This document shows positions 1-13,070 of a DNA stretch of 64,000 bases, in pieces. Position 1 is the stretch's first letter, and each line of letters begins with the position of its first letter. Below the pieces are notes generated by a model that saw only the letters and a list, made by a program, of their open reading frames with translations, did not search any database and was not told the DNA's origin. This stretch comes from Bolinopsis microptera (lineage: Eukaryota; Ctenophora; Tentaculata; Lobata; Bolinopsidae): contig NC_087076.1 of the NCBI RefSeq assembly GCF_026151205.1, positions 4,053,902 through 4,117,901 on the forward strand. Reading direction: 5' to 3'. The translations under genes were made by a program, and so were the position numbers.

Positions 1-348
1 ACTGCGGCTTGTTGTGTTCCTGTTGCGGGTTTGTCCTCCGTCCCAGGTTGGGTGCCGAGTATGGTTCCTTTGCACTGGAGGAGGTCTATTCTGATTCATT
101 GACAACGAACAGGTCCTGGTGCTCTTTGCAGTGTGTCGGGACCTTGTGAATGTAGTTTCAGCGTGGGCCCATGGATCTGGTCTCAACGAGATGGAATCTG
201 GCCGTTTTCTGGGTCGCCTACCAGATAATTAGTAACGTCAAACATTTTAAGAATTCCATTTAATATTTTAAACGCGAAAGATTCATAGCGGAAAAGGTAA
301 CAGCGTTTAAGTTTGTTCAGCGCCCCAATACATTTACAAAACACCAAC
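1..348. other. No gene recognised
   Basis: This edge segment is somewhat richer in G and C than the DNA that follows. Short open stretches exist on the minus strand, but none has a recognisable motif or a clear exon structure. It lies downstream of the last exon of the gene that ends at 349, so it probably holds that gene's 3' flank plus unrelated sequence. Confidence 0.4.
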
Positions 349-3340
349 TTACGCCACAGATTGGGAGAAGAAACCGGAGGATTTGAGGGAGACGGCAGGT
401 CGTTTGGTAGAGTTCCTACGTTTTGGTATCTTGCTGCCTTTTGAGGAGGAAGGGACAGGAAGTCGCTTAATTTGGGGGTCGTCGGGTATTCCGTCTGCTT
501 CAGTTATCACTACGACATCCAACTCAGTGTCGTCGTAAAACTGTACAATAAATATATATTTATGAGATTTGGTGGACTTCATGGCCTGAAAGTAAATATT
601 TATTCTCAACAAAAAAACTTTTAGACAACGATAATGACTAGCAAAGAATTACCAAACCACAAACCTCGTCTTCATCTTTAGTTCCACCTGTCAGCAACTT
701 TGAGTTGTGGATATTTTCCTTTTTTCGTTTGTTTACTGCTTTTCTCTGACTCTTCCTCCATCCTATTGCTCTCTTTACACTCTGTCTAAACGTCGACCTG
801 ATGAAATAAAGTGTTAATTAAATGGTACACGTACTTAGGTTCGACACGCACTCTAGTTCTACACGTACTATAGTCTGACAAACCCTAAGGTCCGACTCAA
901 GTTCGACACGTACTAAAGTTCGACAAGAGAACTTCGACTGTCGAACTATAGTTTTGAAATCTCCGATCTCAAGCAACGATTCTTTACAAGCTAGAGATCT
1001 ATTCGTTTGTTTGTTTTCCACTTGTCTCATGTTGTTTAATTAACTATGTGTGAATGTGATATCTATAATCCATATCTATGAACATTTAATTGAACTCAGA
1101 CTCAGTTGTTAGTTAACAGAATTGTAGACTTAGCAGTTAGCGGAGAGATTATCGTGGTAACTCGTACTCCGTTTTATAGATCTAGATTGTAGAGTACGCT
1201 ATATAAATATCTACCACGTACCACACTTCATATTATCACAAACGACTGGTAACCGAGTACCGCGACCGGTTTAGAGATTTGGCTGCTGAACCGGAAACAT
1301 TCGGATATCTCAATTAAATAAAATGTCGTTAGTTTTATAAAAAAACAAGGCTATTTTTAGAAGCATTATAAATTTGATCAAATAACAATTATTATTGTTG
1401 CATTAAATAACGTGGATTTAAAAGTAAGCTATTAATAAGAATATAACAAACAAGTGATTTATTGCGTGCTTGTCTGATAATATTAGTGTGGGGTGTGTCA
1501 TATAGCCAGTGCATTATTTATAACTTGTGAGTTGTTTGAAGCAAAAAGAATTGTTTTGTTCAGTGAAAGAGAGGAAATACAATTAATGAAGTTCAAATTA
1601 TAAGGGTTCTACCAATGGGAGGAGGAGTTAGAGTTCTCTTGCGCTGCACAAAACATTATCAGCCAAAGATAACCACAAACGAACAACAAGATAATAATAG
1701 TTTATGTATAGGAATAATGAATATGGGAGGTTAATGAGCGGCCAAGCTTTGAGGAAATTGCAATCTCGCAGTGAACACACATGTCGTTAGTTACAGATTC
1801 ACGACACCCCGTGACCATGACAACCACGTGACTGCAAGTGTGATTTCACTGTCACACTAGTCTTAAGAATTCCCATGTTTTGTGTTAATTCTAATTCTAG
1901 CACTAAACTGAGGTGCCCGAATATGGTAAACTCAGTCAGTCACCTACACGATCACGGATTTTATCCGTCGTCGGTTGAAGTCTGTACGCTTGATAATTGT
2001 GTGTCGGTTGGTCTGTCTGAGAAGAACATTTGTCCGGTCAAATTTTCAAAATGGCGAATCTATAAATAATAGAATAACGGAGAGCGAAGCAACTTCAAGA
2101 ATGTCCAAAATCAAAATAAAATGCGGAAGATTGAACGGCATGTCTAGTTATGCGTCACGTACCGGACAAAAGCGATGTCATCTTTGTTATCATCACTCAG
2201 CTCGCTTCCTTCATAGGATTCTTCTTCTACCCTCTGAAATTCAGGGCGATGAAAACTCCAGTGTATATTGCATGGTTGTATAATGTATAATGTTTAATTA
2301 AAATGTATAAATAATATGCGCCTTGGCCGAGTAAATGGTTAGAACAATTTCATGTTCAAAACATCATAACACACGGCTCCTTAAAACAAGACTATTTATT
2401 ACCGAAAGTGACACCATGCTGATTGCTGCTGCTTTTCCTCGATAAGCCGAACAATCCTGATCACTAATTAGAACTACACAAATACAGACAGTAACACAGA
2501 CTACAATTAGTATTACCGGGAGACTATTTGTAAACTAAGTAAACGGTGGATAGAGGCTAGTACTCTTTACTCATAACGTTACAGAACAAAAGAGCTCTGC
2601 ACATTACACTCTACACGGCACACTAAATGCGAACTCAGCGAAATCACATGAAGATATCGTATGTGGTTACTAGCAGTAGCTGGGTCCAGTGACGATAACA
2701 CGGTGATCATCTGTTTAACCATATTGATTTATTGGAAGATTTATCAATCAGCTTAGCGTAACAAAATTTGGCTATTTCCCAGTAGTAATTGTAGCCTCAC
2801 GATTGCTGGTACAGACTACAGGTATACAGACTACAGGTATCCAGAAGGCAGGTTTATTAGCTGGTACCAGGTACCTATATACCAGGTAAGTAACACTGGC
2901 ATTTACATTGCCAGTACTGTTGTACGGGTGACTTAAAACTTGTACACTGTACGGGTACAGGTACAGGAATTGAGATAACACTGGCAAAAACCATATCGCT
3001 GTTAAACTTATTATTACAAATAACTAATATTATCTATGTAAACAGTATTATCACATAACTAATCAGTAATCTTATCTCTGTAAAAATCACTATAAAATAT
3101 AACAAACCTTATCACTGTTATCAGCATCATCAGACTCAGCAACGGAAGATCCCTTTCTCTCCGCCGGTCTCTTAGCTTGTAGAGGTTCAGCTCGCTCTGG
3201 AACCTTCTTATTCTTGCGGAGGAAGGAGGAGATGGACTGGAAGACGTTCATCTTGGTGGAGGTAGCATGGTATCTGGGTAGTCTTGTCTCACAGGAGTCG
3301 CCGCTGTATGTGTACTTTTGGAGGGCCGACTCTCGCTTTG
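349..3340 (-). CDS. Multi-exon gene for a basic, probably nuclear protein of unknown function (3' part)
   Basis: Four exons on the minus strand join without a stop and with matching phases: 3340-3108 (begins after TTTTAG, donor GTTTGT), 2233-2163 (acceptor TTTCAG, donor GTACGT), 797-665 (acceptor CATCAG, donor GTTTGT) and 585-349 (acceptor TTTCAG, stop TAA). Together they encode about 224 residues. The first methionine in this stretch is at 3251, in a segment that reads MNVFQSISSFL. The first exon also has a good acceptor upstream, so more 5' exons may exist. The protein is Lys/Arg-rich, with acidic Ser/Asp/Glu clusters in exons 1 and 2, a very basic segment in exon 3 and a short hydrophobic strand (YIFIVQFYDD) in exon 4. 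I recognise no family. The phase consistency over four exons is the main evidence that it is real. Confidence 0.6.
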
Positions 3341-6151
3341 CTAAAAGAGATAGAGAGGCGGTTAATAGGGTAGGGGTGTTACTTTCATTAAGAGAGAGGC
3401 GGTTAATAGGGTGGGGTGTTACTTTCGCAACGCCCTGTTTCAATTACATAGTGAGAAGCCACTAAACGTGCACATCTGTCAAGAGTCAGTTGGAGTTTTG
3501 ACAGATTTAAAAAAATAGTTTCTTAGTTTAGCCAGTTAAGATTATCAGCCAGCAAATCAATACGAAATAAAAAATAAACATTTGACAGGTGTAGGATCTT
3601 GGTTTTAAATGACAGAAAATGATTATTAGAGGATATGAACAAATTGGAAGAAGTTAAAAACCCGGCAACTGTTTTGTTGAGTCCGTGTAAACACCATACA
3701 TGTACAATATATATTCTAGCTGGCAAGATTATACTTTAAAGACCAGACACATGTAGTGTTAAATGTGCATAATTTCTGGTACACCAAATGTAAGAGATTT
3801 CCGCAGAATCCTACTATGACAAATCTCTAAAGGAACGAGAGAGCAGAGAAAATTGAAATCTCGAAATACGCCGATATTTCTGAGAGTCAGGATGGCAGCA
3901 TGTTGCGCTGGTAAGATGTTGCGCAATACTGCAGCTGCGGTTTGACGTTATTTAACACACCTTGTATTGGGAAAGACATCCCTTGAAACTTGTCATTAAA
4001 TGGACGGACTTTAAAGTTTATAGATTTCATCAGGCATACCCCTCAGATTAATCTAGCGTAAAAGTAAATGCCCATTATCGAACGTCACAGATGCTGTTTT
4101 GTTCAAGTTTGGGAAGCTAGCAACATCTCAAACTCAAACGGGCCACTTACTCTTAGTATAAAGCTTCAGAGAAAATATGCTGACCAGTAATAAATTAAAA
4201 GTTAAGACTTATTTCTCCGGAGATTCACGCAATAGGGCACGCGCAGTTTTATTCTTTAAACAGGTCAGTGGATAATCGACTACATCATACCAAATAAATA
4301 ACTAAACTATTCTTAATCGCATTCTTCATTACATAATTGCAATAACCGAGAAAGAAGTCTTTACATTAAGTTTAAGTAAAGAATAATATCAATGCAGTGA
4401 CAGTGAATATGATTGCTGGGTCATAATTAGAAGCGACTCCATTTGACGGCCGGTTTAGTAGTGAAATTAATATAACTCTCCGACTTCAAGCTCAAAGACT
4501 GAGAACTTTGCACCAGCACTGTCTTGAGGTTATTTATAGATCAGTGGAACTGGAACTACCGAAACTAAAGCCATTTATAAACCATTTAAACTAAACAATC
4601 CTGCACATCATTTAACTATTTTAAATGTAAATATGTGACATATGGAGATCTGCCACGAAGGCAGTAAAGAACAACGAATGCACCAGCACTACTAGATTCA
4701 TAAAGCAACTTTAGCCATCAAGGATGGCTAATATGATCGTAAAATGTCTTGTAAATTTATTTTCAAAGTACTTATAACTGCACTATAACTACACTGTAAG
4801 GCTCGTTATAATCTAATCATTGAAAATTCTAAACGTAAAATTATCCCTTTAACGCTAAATAATCCTTGTCATAACAAAATTTCTAAAAGTAGAAGCAAAA
4901 CGAAGAACCCTAACTTGAAAATCAAGCTTAATAGTTGTAAACAGATAAATTTGATAGCGCTCCCTTCATGACGATCAGCGACCACATCTTTTACTTAGAA
5001 ACTGATTTTAAAAGTTAATTCAACAACTTTTAAAGCAAAGGCTGAGAAAATCAACCAGAATACAAATGATTGAAAAGTCGTGAGAAAAATATAACGCAAT
5101 AGGGACGAAGTGACAGATTTATATACACTCAGTTTATTATGCCGCATCTGTTTGAAGAGTCACACTGTAGCGTTACAGAGTGGGAGCGTCAACTCTTCTA
5201 TAACATTAGTCACTATGCATAATAAAAAGTGGATCACACAATAAAGAGTACTTGCAAATGTAGGCCCTCTCAGCTCATCATCTACCTCCATTAGGTGAAC
5301 TGTACCAAATGGGACGACTCATTGTTGGAATGTCACGCTCGGATGAAGACTGAAAGCTATTATTACAGAAGAAGCGAGTTGCGAGACTAATGAGGGGGAC
5401 AGGGGGAGACAGGGGGGACAGGGGGATAGTCGCTGCGTTCACCTCATCAGAATCCTGTACAGTGTTTGACAACGAGAAAACGCATACAAGTGATAACGGG
5501 TCAACAAATAACTGGATCAAGTAAATAGCAGGTTTGTGCTGATTGAATGACGGAATCTCATTACATTTACACGACACGCGCTTCTTAACACTCATCACTC
5601 ACTATTCAGGAAGTAGAAAAATTCACAATCCTTGGAATCTGATTAACGGACAGTAGTTATTGGAAACACTTATTATGAAACTCTTTGCAACATTCACAGG
5701 AGAAGAGATTATGCTAGGAGGCTTGAAGAAGTCACTTTCAAACACTTAAAAGTTTCAAGTTTTAATTTCAAACATCTCAACACTAGAAATAAAAATCCAG
5801 TCGGTTCTAGTGAAACTTTTAGGATTCTATCTTGGGAACGCAACATCAAGATACAACGCACTAGTCACTACTGAGATCAAATAAGATCATTTCAGATCCT
5901 AGCAGAATCGTGTTAAGTCAGGACCTGTGTTTCCTTGTACGTGACTGAAAGCTCATAAAGTTACACAGAACACAGTATCAAGTAGCTACTGGGGTGCACG
6001 GGGGCTGATAAACATGTGACAGTGAGAAAACAAACACAACAACTGGCTCTGTAATAAGGTAAGATAAGGTAAAACAGTGTATGTTACATGACACCAGTCA
6101 CGTATACCTGGTCAAATGAACATGCCTCACACGATAACAAAACAAAAGGGC

Positions 6152-6226
6152 GTCGCCATGGTGACACGTTCATCACCATGGTGACACGTACATCACCATG
6201 GTGACACGTTCATTACCATGGTGATC
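6152..6226. repeat. 24-bp tandem repeat with palindromic core
   Basis: About three copies of a 24-bp unit that carries the palindrome ATCACCATGGTGAT followed by an ACACGT(T/A)C stretch. Neighbouring copies differ at only a few positions. Confidence 0.75.
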
Positions 6227-9200
6227 AATGTAAAACTGGATTTGAATCAAGATGCGGACGAGAGACCATTCCAGCAATATCCTAAGGTAAATGTAGGGTA
6301 CATGTAGGGTAATCTGATGGATTGAACCACAAGGCGTTGATGACCCGATATTACTGCCGACAAATGAAAATTGAAGGTATATAATAGAGATATTGTAAGG
6401 GTTGCTTAAGAGTCGAGTACAATGTACACTGCACGTGGTCATTTGCGCCTTTATTACGAAACTACAGTCTTAAAATGACATCATGCGAGTAACACAAATA
6501 TTAATAAAGGAGCAATAATTAGCATGTTGAAGGGTTGACCTACGTAAAATCCGAAACAAAAGCAGAGACTGCTATGTAATGGCTGGAGGACAGGAAATAA
6601 AATGCAATAAAAATGTGAGAGGGCCAATGATTGTAGTACTCTCTACATCTCTGAAGAGAGCCAATGACCGAGTACTTTATGAGAGCTAGTCACATGAGAA
6701 TGTGTACCAGCTCGTGTTGCTTTCAAATGAGGGTGCGGCGCTGCTCTTTCTCAAGACATGTGAACTTTACACTTTGTTTAGAGATATTTCCTTGTGTTTG
6801 ACTTCATGACGACTTCTGACATGCCTTACCAAAACATAATTATGATGTAATATCTTACTGTAATGTCACGTGTCACTTTTAACAGTTAACATTAACCAGA
6901 ACTAGTGTATATCATAATGTATAGATTTGAAAATGTTTATTGTAGAGTCAGATCTCACTGTATCCAATTGAATAAAGAAGAATGATAACTGGCCTCAATA
7001 TACAATAAACATAAAGAATGTAACTATTAATAGAAAGAATGTAACTTAATAGAAACATATTCTTTTACAAAGATGAGCGCCGTTTACAAAAAGAATTTAA
7101 ATTTTAAATTATTACAGTTGGTTTACAAAATGCCGGCTTGAATATTTGAACTAGCTTAATAGTGGTTAGAAGTTAATTATAATGTGAATGGGAGTTGTGC
7201 CAGATAATAAACACGCAAATCACGCAAACCACAGAAACCACAGACAGTATTTTATTGCCAGAGAGAGTACCACAGACACAAGGGCCGTGATAATAAAGTG
7301 AATAATCTGGAAGCTTGCCAGGTTTGATACTTTATAGACACAAAATCTTATTAATCTTCACGTAACTCAGGATTCAAGTTTGATTCCTACACAGTTAACT
7401 TGCTTGTCGACAGAGCACGTGTTTAATCCTACAAGTATGTGATCGTTATTCAACTTTTTCAACATCTACTGAATGTTGAAAATGTTGAACACACGGCTAC
7501 AAGGGAGCGCTAGGTTGTGCCACCGCAAAACTAAACCAGGTGGTCGTTAGTAACATATTACAGCAACTACTCCGCTGTAATTTACATAAATTAGTTTGGC
7601 AGTCTGGGAGGTCTCGTGACTGGGAGAGCAACTTAAAACAGGTACAAAACCTTGAGGAAACGTCCAACCAAACTGTAGCAGCAAGAGAATTTAGAGAAAA
7701 AGAGACTGCGCCACAAGAAAATGAGAAAGTACATAATTGAACGCATTGAGCCCCTATAGTGAATCCAAGACGAGGGTACACGATGTTATTGTGTCAATAA
7801 TAAGACAGCTTTTATACCGTATTTGGGCATTTCGTGCTGTACAAAACCTCTCAGTTATCGTATGAGGGTGCGAGGTGTTCCACAAAATACCATCTGGCGC
7901 GAGCACACGTGGTGTCACGGCAACGTGGGAAATAGTGGTATCATAGCAACGTAATAGGGTGCACGTGGTAAATTGTGGTACATGTGGCACAACTGTGGCT
8001 GTGCGTTATGACTACAGCGATGTAAAGAATGCACTTCAGCGATAAGAGGACACGTGCTCAGCGGAATTGATATAATTTATTTAGAGGTTAAGATAATCTG
8101 AATCCGGGTGTTTTAGGTAGCAACCAAATATTCCAAATTCTTGCGATAGTTAGCGGAGAATTTAGCTGAGGTTTACAGCGACAATTGGAACCAAGTTGTA
8201 CAGCAAGGCACAAGGTAGTAAAGGTTTAGTTGATCATTAACCTCCCTAGGTAGAAAACTTAACAGCAATAACTTATGTTACTAAACATAATAACTTACCT
8301 GTTCGTTTGTTGTTACGATTTCTAATCCTGTAGCACACGAAAATCCACATACTTCAACAGAAATACCCGAAAGAAACAAGAAAAAATGTGCACTACTTAA
8401 ACGAGTACATACCGGGCCAAACAATGAATAACAAAACTCATGATATTGCGGTCAATTGACGGTTTTTAAAAGAAAGCGCATTACAATATATTATTTTAGT
8501 TTGGATTTAAAAGAGCTCTAGTACAGTATAGTACACGGAGTATCCAGTGGAAAGCTGTACAGGTAGCGCTATGATCTGTGGTAAGCAGTTAAGTAGTTAA
8601 ATGATATACCACTTAGCTTGTTATGAGCACGACCAGGAGGATATTACTAGCGGCCTTTATTACGTTACGTTAAACGCCTTTATCTTACTAGTAACAGCCT
8701 TTATACTACCGGTCTATAACGGCTCCATCAATAGTGGCCAGTAAAGTAATGACCTCACTTCATATTAACAATTATATTTTTTCTTCGTTAGACATCTTAA
8801 GCAAGTTTAACTTAAGCAAGTTAAAGTGAAAGAACGCGTGACTAAGAACCTGAAGCGAACAATAAAACAACCGGATGAAGGAAAATTAAAGAAGGCCTCT
8901 ACAATTAGTACAGTCTGCAAGTTTGCACAGCGTGAAGTATACTGCAAATAAAACCAGGAGTTACACAGTGAACACGGGCCAGATTGTACTACATCGGATA
9001 AATGAGAAGTTGTTGAAATTAATTGAAGTAGGTCATGCTTGTCTACAAGCCGGGCCCAAAACTCTGAGCGTGTCGTGTCGTATCAAAACACCAGCTCAAC
9101 AAATATAAACAAATATTTAAATTTACTTATTGTTTCGAAAAACTTTCCTGGCAACATGATTTTAAATATTGTTAAAATCAAGTTACTGATAAGATCACAG

Positions 9201-11676
9201 CGATAAAAACCGTGAAAATGTGGGAAATTAAACGGACGCTGACACGCCAATCTGGATTGTGGACTGATTTGAAGTTAGACTACATTTGTTTTGACACGTG
9301 ACCACAGCCCACACATGCGATTGGTCGGTCTCCTGATCATCTTATAGCTAATCATATGCTGACCGCAATATTAGACGAAGCTGCAAGTAAACACTACAAA
9401 GATAAAGAATTTCTCAGCACAGATCAATTACATATTATCTTGTTTTTATCAGCAGTATTTAATAAGTTTAACATAATATAATATACCTGTAGTTCCATTG
9501 AGGTGTGAGGGTAGAGGAACTGAAGTCATGAGATCTGCACCTTGTTGTTATGGGATCTGTAGTCCTCCTTGTTTCTCTCCAGGCTATAACATAGTCTTCT
9601 CATCAATCTGACAAAGTTACAGTTCTTAGAATATATTATATTATTATATATCACTCTCTGACTGCATTCATTCCAATTACATCAAAATTAAAGCAGTGCT
9701 GCCTCTCAAATTTCAAAGTAATCGTCAAACTGCTACTAAATTCTCGTGCCCTCAAAGATTAGAGGTCTAAATAATCTGGCAAAGCCAGAGAAAACAGGAA
9801 GCTGCACAAATCGGGTAGAGGCGGAAGGTAAAATGTGCTCAGCTCCGTTATATATGTTGAGTGTTAAATATGTAACTCTTTTCAACATAATAAAGGCTTC
9901 AGGGTCGACCTGAGCACTCCACCTCCGTGCCCGCCGAACACTGTTAAAAATAAAGCAATAACTTCGTCATAGCTGCAGCACGGATAAGAGAATGAAGGGG
10001 TCACACACAAAACAGTCATTTAATAAACTAAACACAAAAGAGTCCTCTATGGTTTACTAAAACTCTATTGTTTGAAATTAGGAATTAGAAGTAAACAATG
10101 TATATAACTGTATAGGACTTACAAACAAACAATTACACAAACTCACAAAAACTATTACACGTACACGGAACATTGCGACTATGCAGCCTGATACGAACGA
10201 CTACAGACTTCTGACTGAGCAATAATCACGGACACTCGTGTAAACTGTAGATCAACTAATAACTGAAACAAGATTATCTTCTTGAAGGAATATATGCTAG
10301 ATTATGCGGAGGAAATCGAATTAAGGAACATAAACACGACCTCTCTCATACACCCACTCCCCATTAGGAACTTGTTTGTTTGTATCACGTGACCCTGATA
10401 CGACTGTTGATGGTAACAATCTAATGATTAGACAAGAAACCACAATAAAACGATAGTATTACTAGATTATGAACCATTGCTGGTTTGAACAGAGTAAGAG
10501 CGATATCAATCTTCACAAAAGAGAGGAAATGAGTTCCTTATCCGTTAGGTTGTACACTCAATGTAAGGGCCTATTGCTCAATAGTATATTGTGTAATGAG
10601 AGTGTAGTCTGATAGTAGTGAGATCCTTAGTGTAGTATAAATAAATTCCTGGCAGGAGCACTAGGGCAGGTTAGCATAACAAGCGAGCAAGTCAGCTGCA
10701 GAATTAGCATAGCAAAGGGTTCGAACAAAGCAGCCAGTCTTTAAGTCTGGGTCCCCCTTGTAAACCCAAATGAACTTAACGTTCTAATAAACCTACAATG
10801 ACTGTTCATCGACCCTGAAAGTGCGGATACAAATTATGAACTAAAGTTATTAAAGTGACAGGATTACCGTCAAAACAGGCGATGAATGGTGCCAGGTTGT
10901 TGATAAATGCGTCATAGAGGGACTTGGCAAACTGTACCATGTCAACGCAAAGTTCCGGTATAAAAAGTGGAGGTCGACTGAGACCCAGCAGAGGAGAGTT
11001 TTAAAGTTCTAACGAGTCACTGCATATTATACTCAACTCTGTTGCTACAATATTGTGTTTTTAAACAAGACAACAAGAAGTTTTACATGTACTAACTACA
11101 ATTGAGAAACCACTATAAACCGTATGTACTCTAAATATGTATAGAACAGTCTCGGTCGGTATCAGAAGCAAAGAGAGTAAGTATGGACTATAGTGTGTGA
11201 TGAGCCCCTATCCAATGAGGGGCTAGAGGAAGAGAGAGCAGAATAATACCACTCATGGTAATGAGGAGCTATCAGTTAATGTTTCCTATGTTATGTCATC
11301 TATGCAAGTCCAGGGCAGGCAAAGAATTTCACAAATACCAGCCCTCATAGTATGCGAGCATTCCAGAGCATGAGGCGAGAGAGAGAAAGAAGCCGGAGAT
11401 ACCAAACAACAGATACCAATCCAATGAGAGCAGCTCAAAGAGCTTATATAAGTGTTCGAACATAGACAATGAAACTAATATGACCATATTTGGTTAAGAT
11501 AAGGTAAATGGTTGGCTCTGTCGGAGCTCGTATCGCTGTATAATATCATAATTAGTGTGGCAGTGGTTCTGGTTTACCATCCCAGATGACACCACGTTGA
11601 ACCCTCTTATAAGCAACTTGTAAGAACTGAGCATGTCATGATTTTACGAAAGAGCATAAATTAATATTTGCGCTTT

Positions 11677-11725
11677 ATCGTAGTCTAGAACCACTACCAG
11701 AGTGGTAGTGGCTCTAGACTACGAT
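11677..11725. repeat. Near-perfect 49-bp hairpin
   Basis: The two 23-base arms are complementary apart from one mismatch and are separated by only three bases (GAG). The outer sequence is ATCGTAGTC and the inner stem is CCACTACCA/TGGTAGTGG. This is probably the remnant of a fold-back element. The stem is shorter than a typical microRNA precursor. Confidence 0.7.
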
Positions 11726-12930
11726 CCTAGTTAGATGAACTGTCAACTACCATCCTAGTTAACTGATCACACTTATACCTCCAATCTCCATTTTCAAGAA
11801 CTGAGCGTGCCAAGACACGCCATCACTGGAAGTGAAAGTACAAAGTCAAGCATCTAAGCTCATTGAAAGTCAGCAATGTGACTTTAAAACGACTTAATTC
11901 ACCCCGCAGGGTTATAAGCACTAAGCAGAGTTAATCTGTAATAAATCATTTGAGACGGAAAAGCAGAAATAAGTTGAAATAAGTAAACCTCGACGGGGAT
12001 TCTAAAAAAAGATTACTTTGTCTACAAAACAATCGGAAGTAGACAACTTCAAGGCAGATAATCATTACACAGTTGCAACTTGATAAGCTTTTACGTGGTG
12101 ATGATGGGCGGGTCGAACATTCGAGATGGTTAACAACTCAGTTTCAAGACTGGGCTTGGAGTTATGTTATTGGTTGTTGTGGCAACTAAATGTTACCCTA
12201 GTATTATGTCTAGACTCTTCAACTAACTAATCGGGATATAGTTTCAGATAGAGGTGCGTTTCTAATATAGCATCAGCTCAGCAATTTTAAGACAAGATCA
12301 CCAATCTCGGATAAAAATACTAATACTCCTACATAGTACATATGTCGTGATAAGTTAATTGACAGTTGTAATACGTGGACTGAACAGTGGTGACTGCCAA
12401 GTAGTTTTTGTTTCTTGACGTGCAAGATTCTGTGACAACACGATTTGACACGTTTCAGACTATCTGAAGAGCACCGGAACAGAGCTCCATGTTTTTGCGC
12501 TGGATAGTGTATAATTTTAAAACGGATATGTGCATCACAAGAATAATAACCGCTAAAAGTAATAAGTAGAGTCTCAAAGATGCAGGGCACAGAGGGGCAG
12601 CTACACATTATAACACGTAAAGGAGGGACGGACCTGCCAAAACGGTTACATAATCGTCCCAAACCAACGACCTAGTAACCACAATGACCAGCTGATGTAC
12701 GAAAAGGAGAGCAAATTGTCGCCCCTCTAATATCCACACTCCACCGTGTGATGATGATTTTAGAGGGCACCCTATAATGCAAAACAGCGTGCTTGAAAAC
12801 CTAATTAATGAGACGGAGAGGGCCGTGTTACTCCAATATACAGTTAACTGTACACTACAGTACTGAGCAGTGTATCTGACAACCTCAGTTCTGTGCTGCA
12901 AGCCTGTCAACACAATTATAGGGCTCGCAG

Positions 12931-13070
12931 CTTTAAAACCCGACCAGTCGCTAGTTGGACAGCTACTCAGCTCCCTGGCTACAGGGGCGGCCACCTTAAA
13001 CTCAACAATACCCCCCTCCAGCCTCCAGGACTTAACTGACTGGCTGTCTAAATTACCTACGTACAGATAA
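12931..13070 (+). CDS. Possible terminal exon of an unidentified plus-strand gene, perhaps a gene relic
   Basis: An open frame follows a good acceptor (GGGCTCGCAG) and ends in TAA at 13068-13070. It encodes about 45 residues rich in Leu, Ser and Thr, ending DWLSKLPTYR, with the helix-like pattern SLVGQLLSSLATGAATL. Upstream, around 12720-12850, other short helix-like stretches (STLHRVMMILEGTL and NETERAVLLQYTVN) read in different frames, so the gene may be decayed. I do not recognise the family. No convincing second exon joins it. Confidence 0.25.

Larger units (their letters stand above)
3341..12930. other. Long stretch without a supported gene
   Basis: About 9.6 kb of AT-rich sequence. Open frames here are short, overlap in both directions and lack motifs. 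The only structures I can support are a small tandem repeat near 6.15-6.23 kb and a strong hairpin near 11.7 kb. The stretch could hold 5' exons of the gene ending at 349, but I could not identify any. Confidence 0.5.

Noticed and set aside
2316-2385. tRNA-like 5' half (CTTGGCCGAGT...GGTTAGA)
   Set aside because: It has a box-A-like stretch but no proper box B or cloverleaf; at most a very degraded SINE.
7540-7740. 66-codon plus-strand frame with a charged helix-like sequence
   Set aside because: A longer frame overlaps on the opposite strand; there are no splice or domain signals.
10700-10735. GGGTTCGAAC, resembling a tRNA T-loop
   Set aside because: The flanking bases do not form a T-stem and there is no box A at the right distance.
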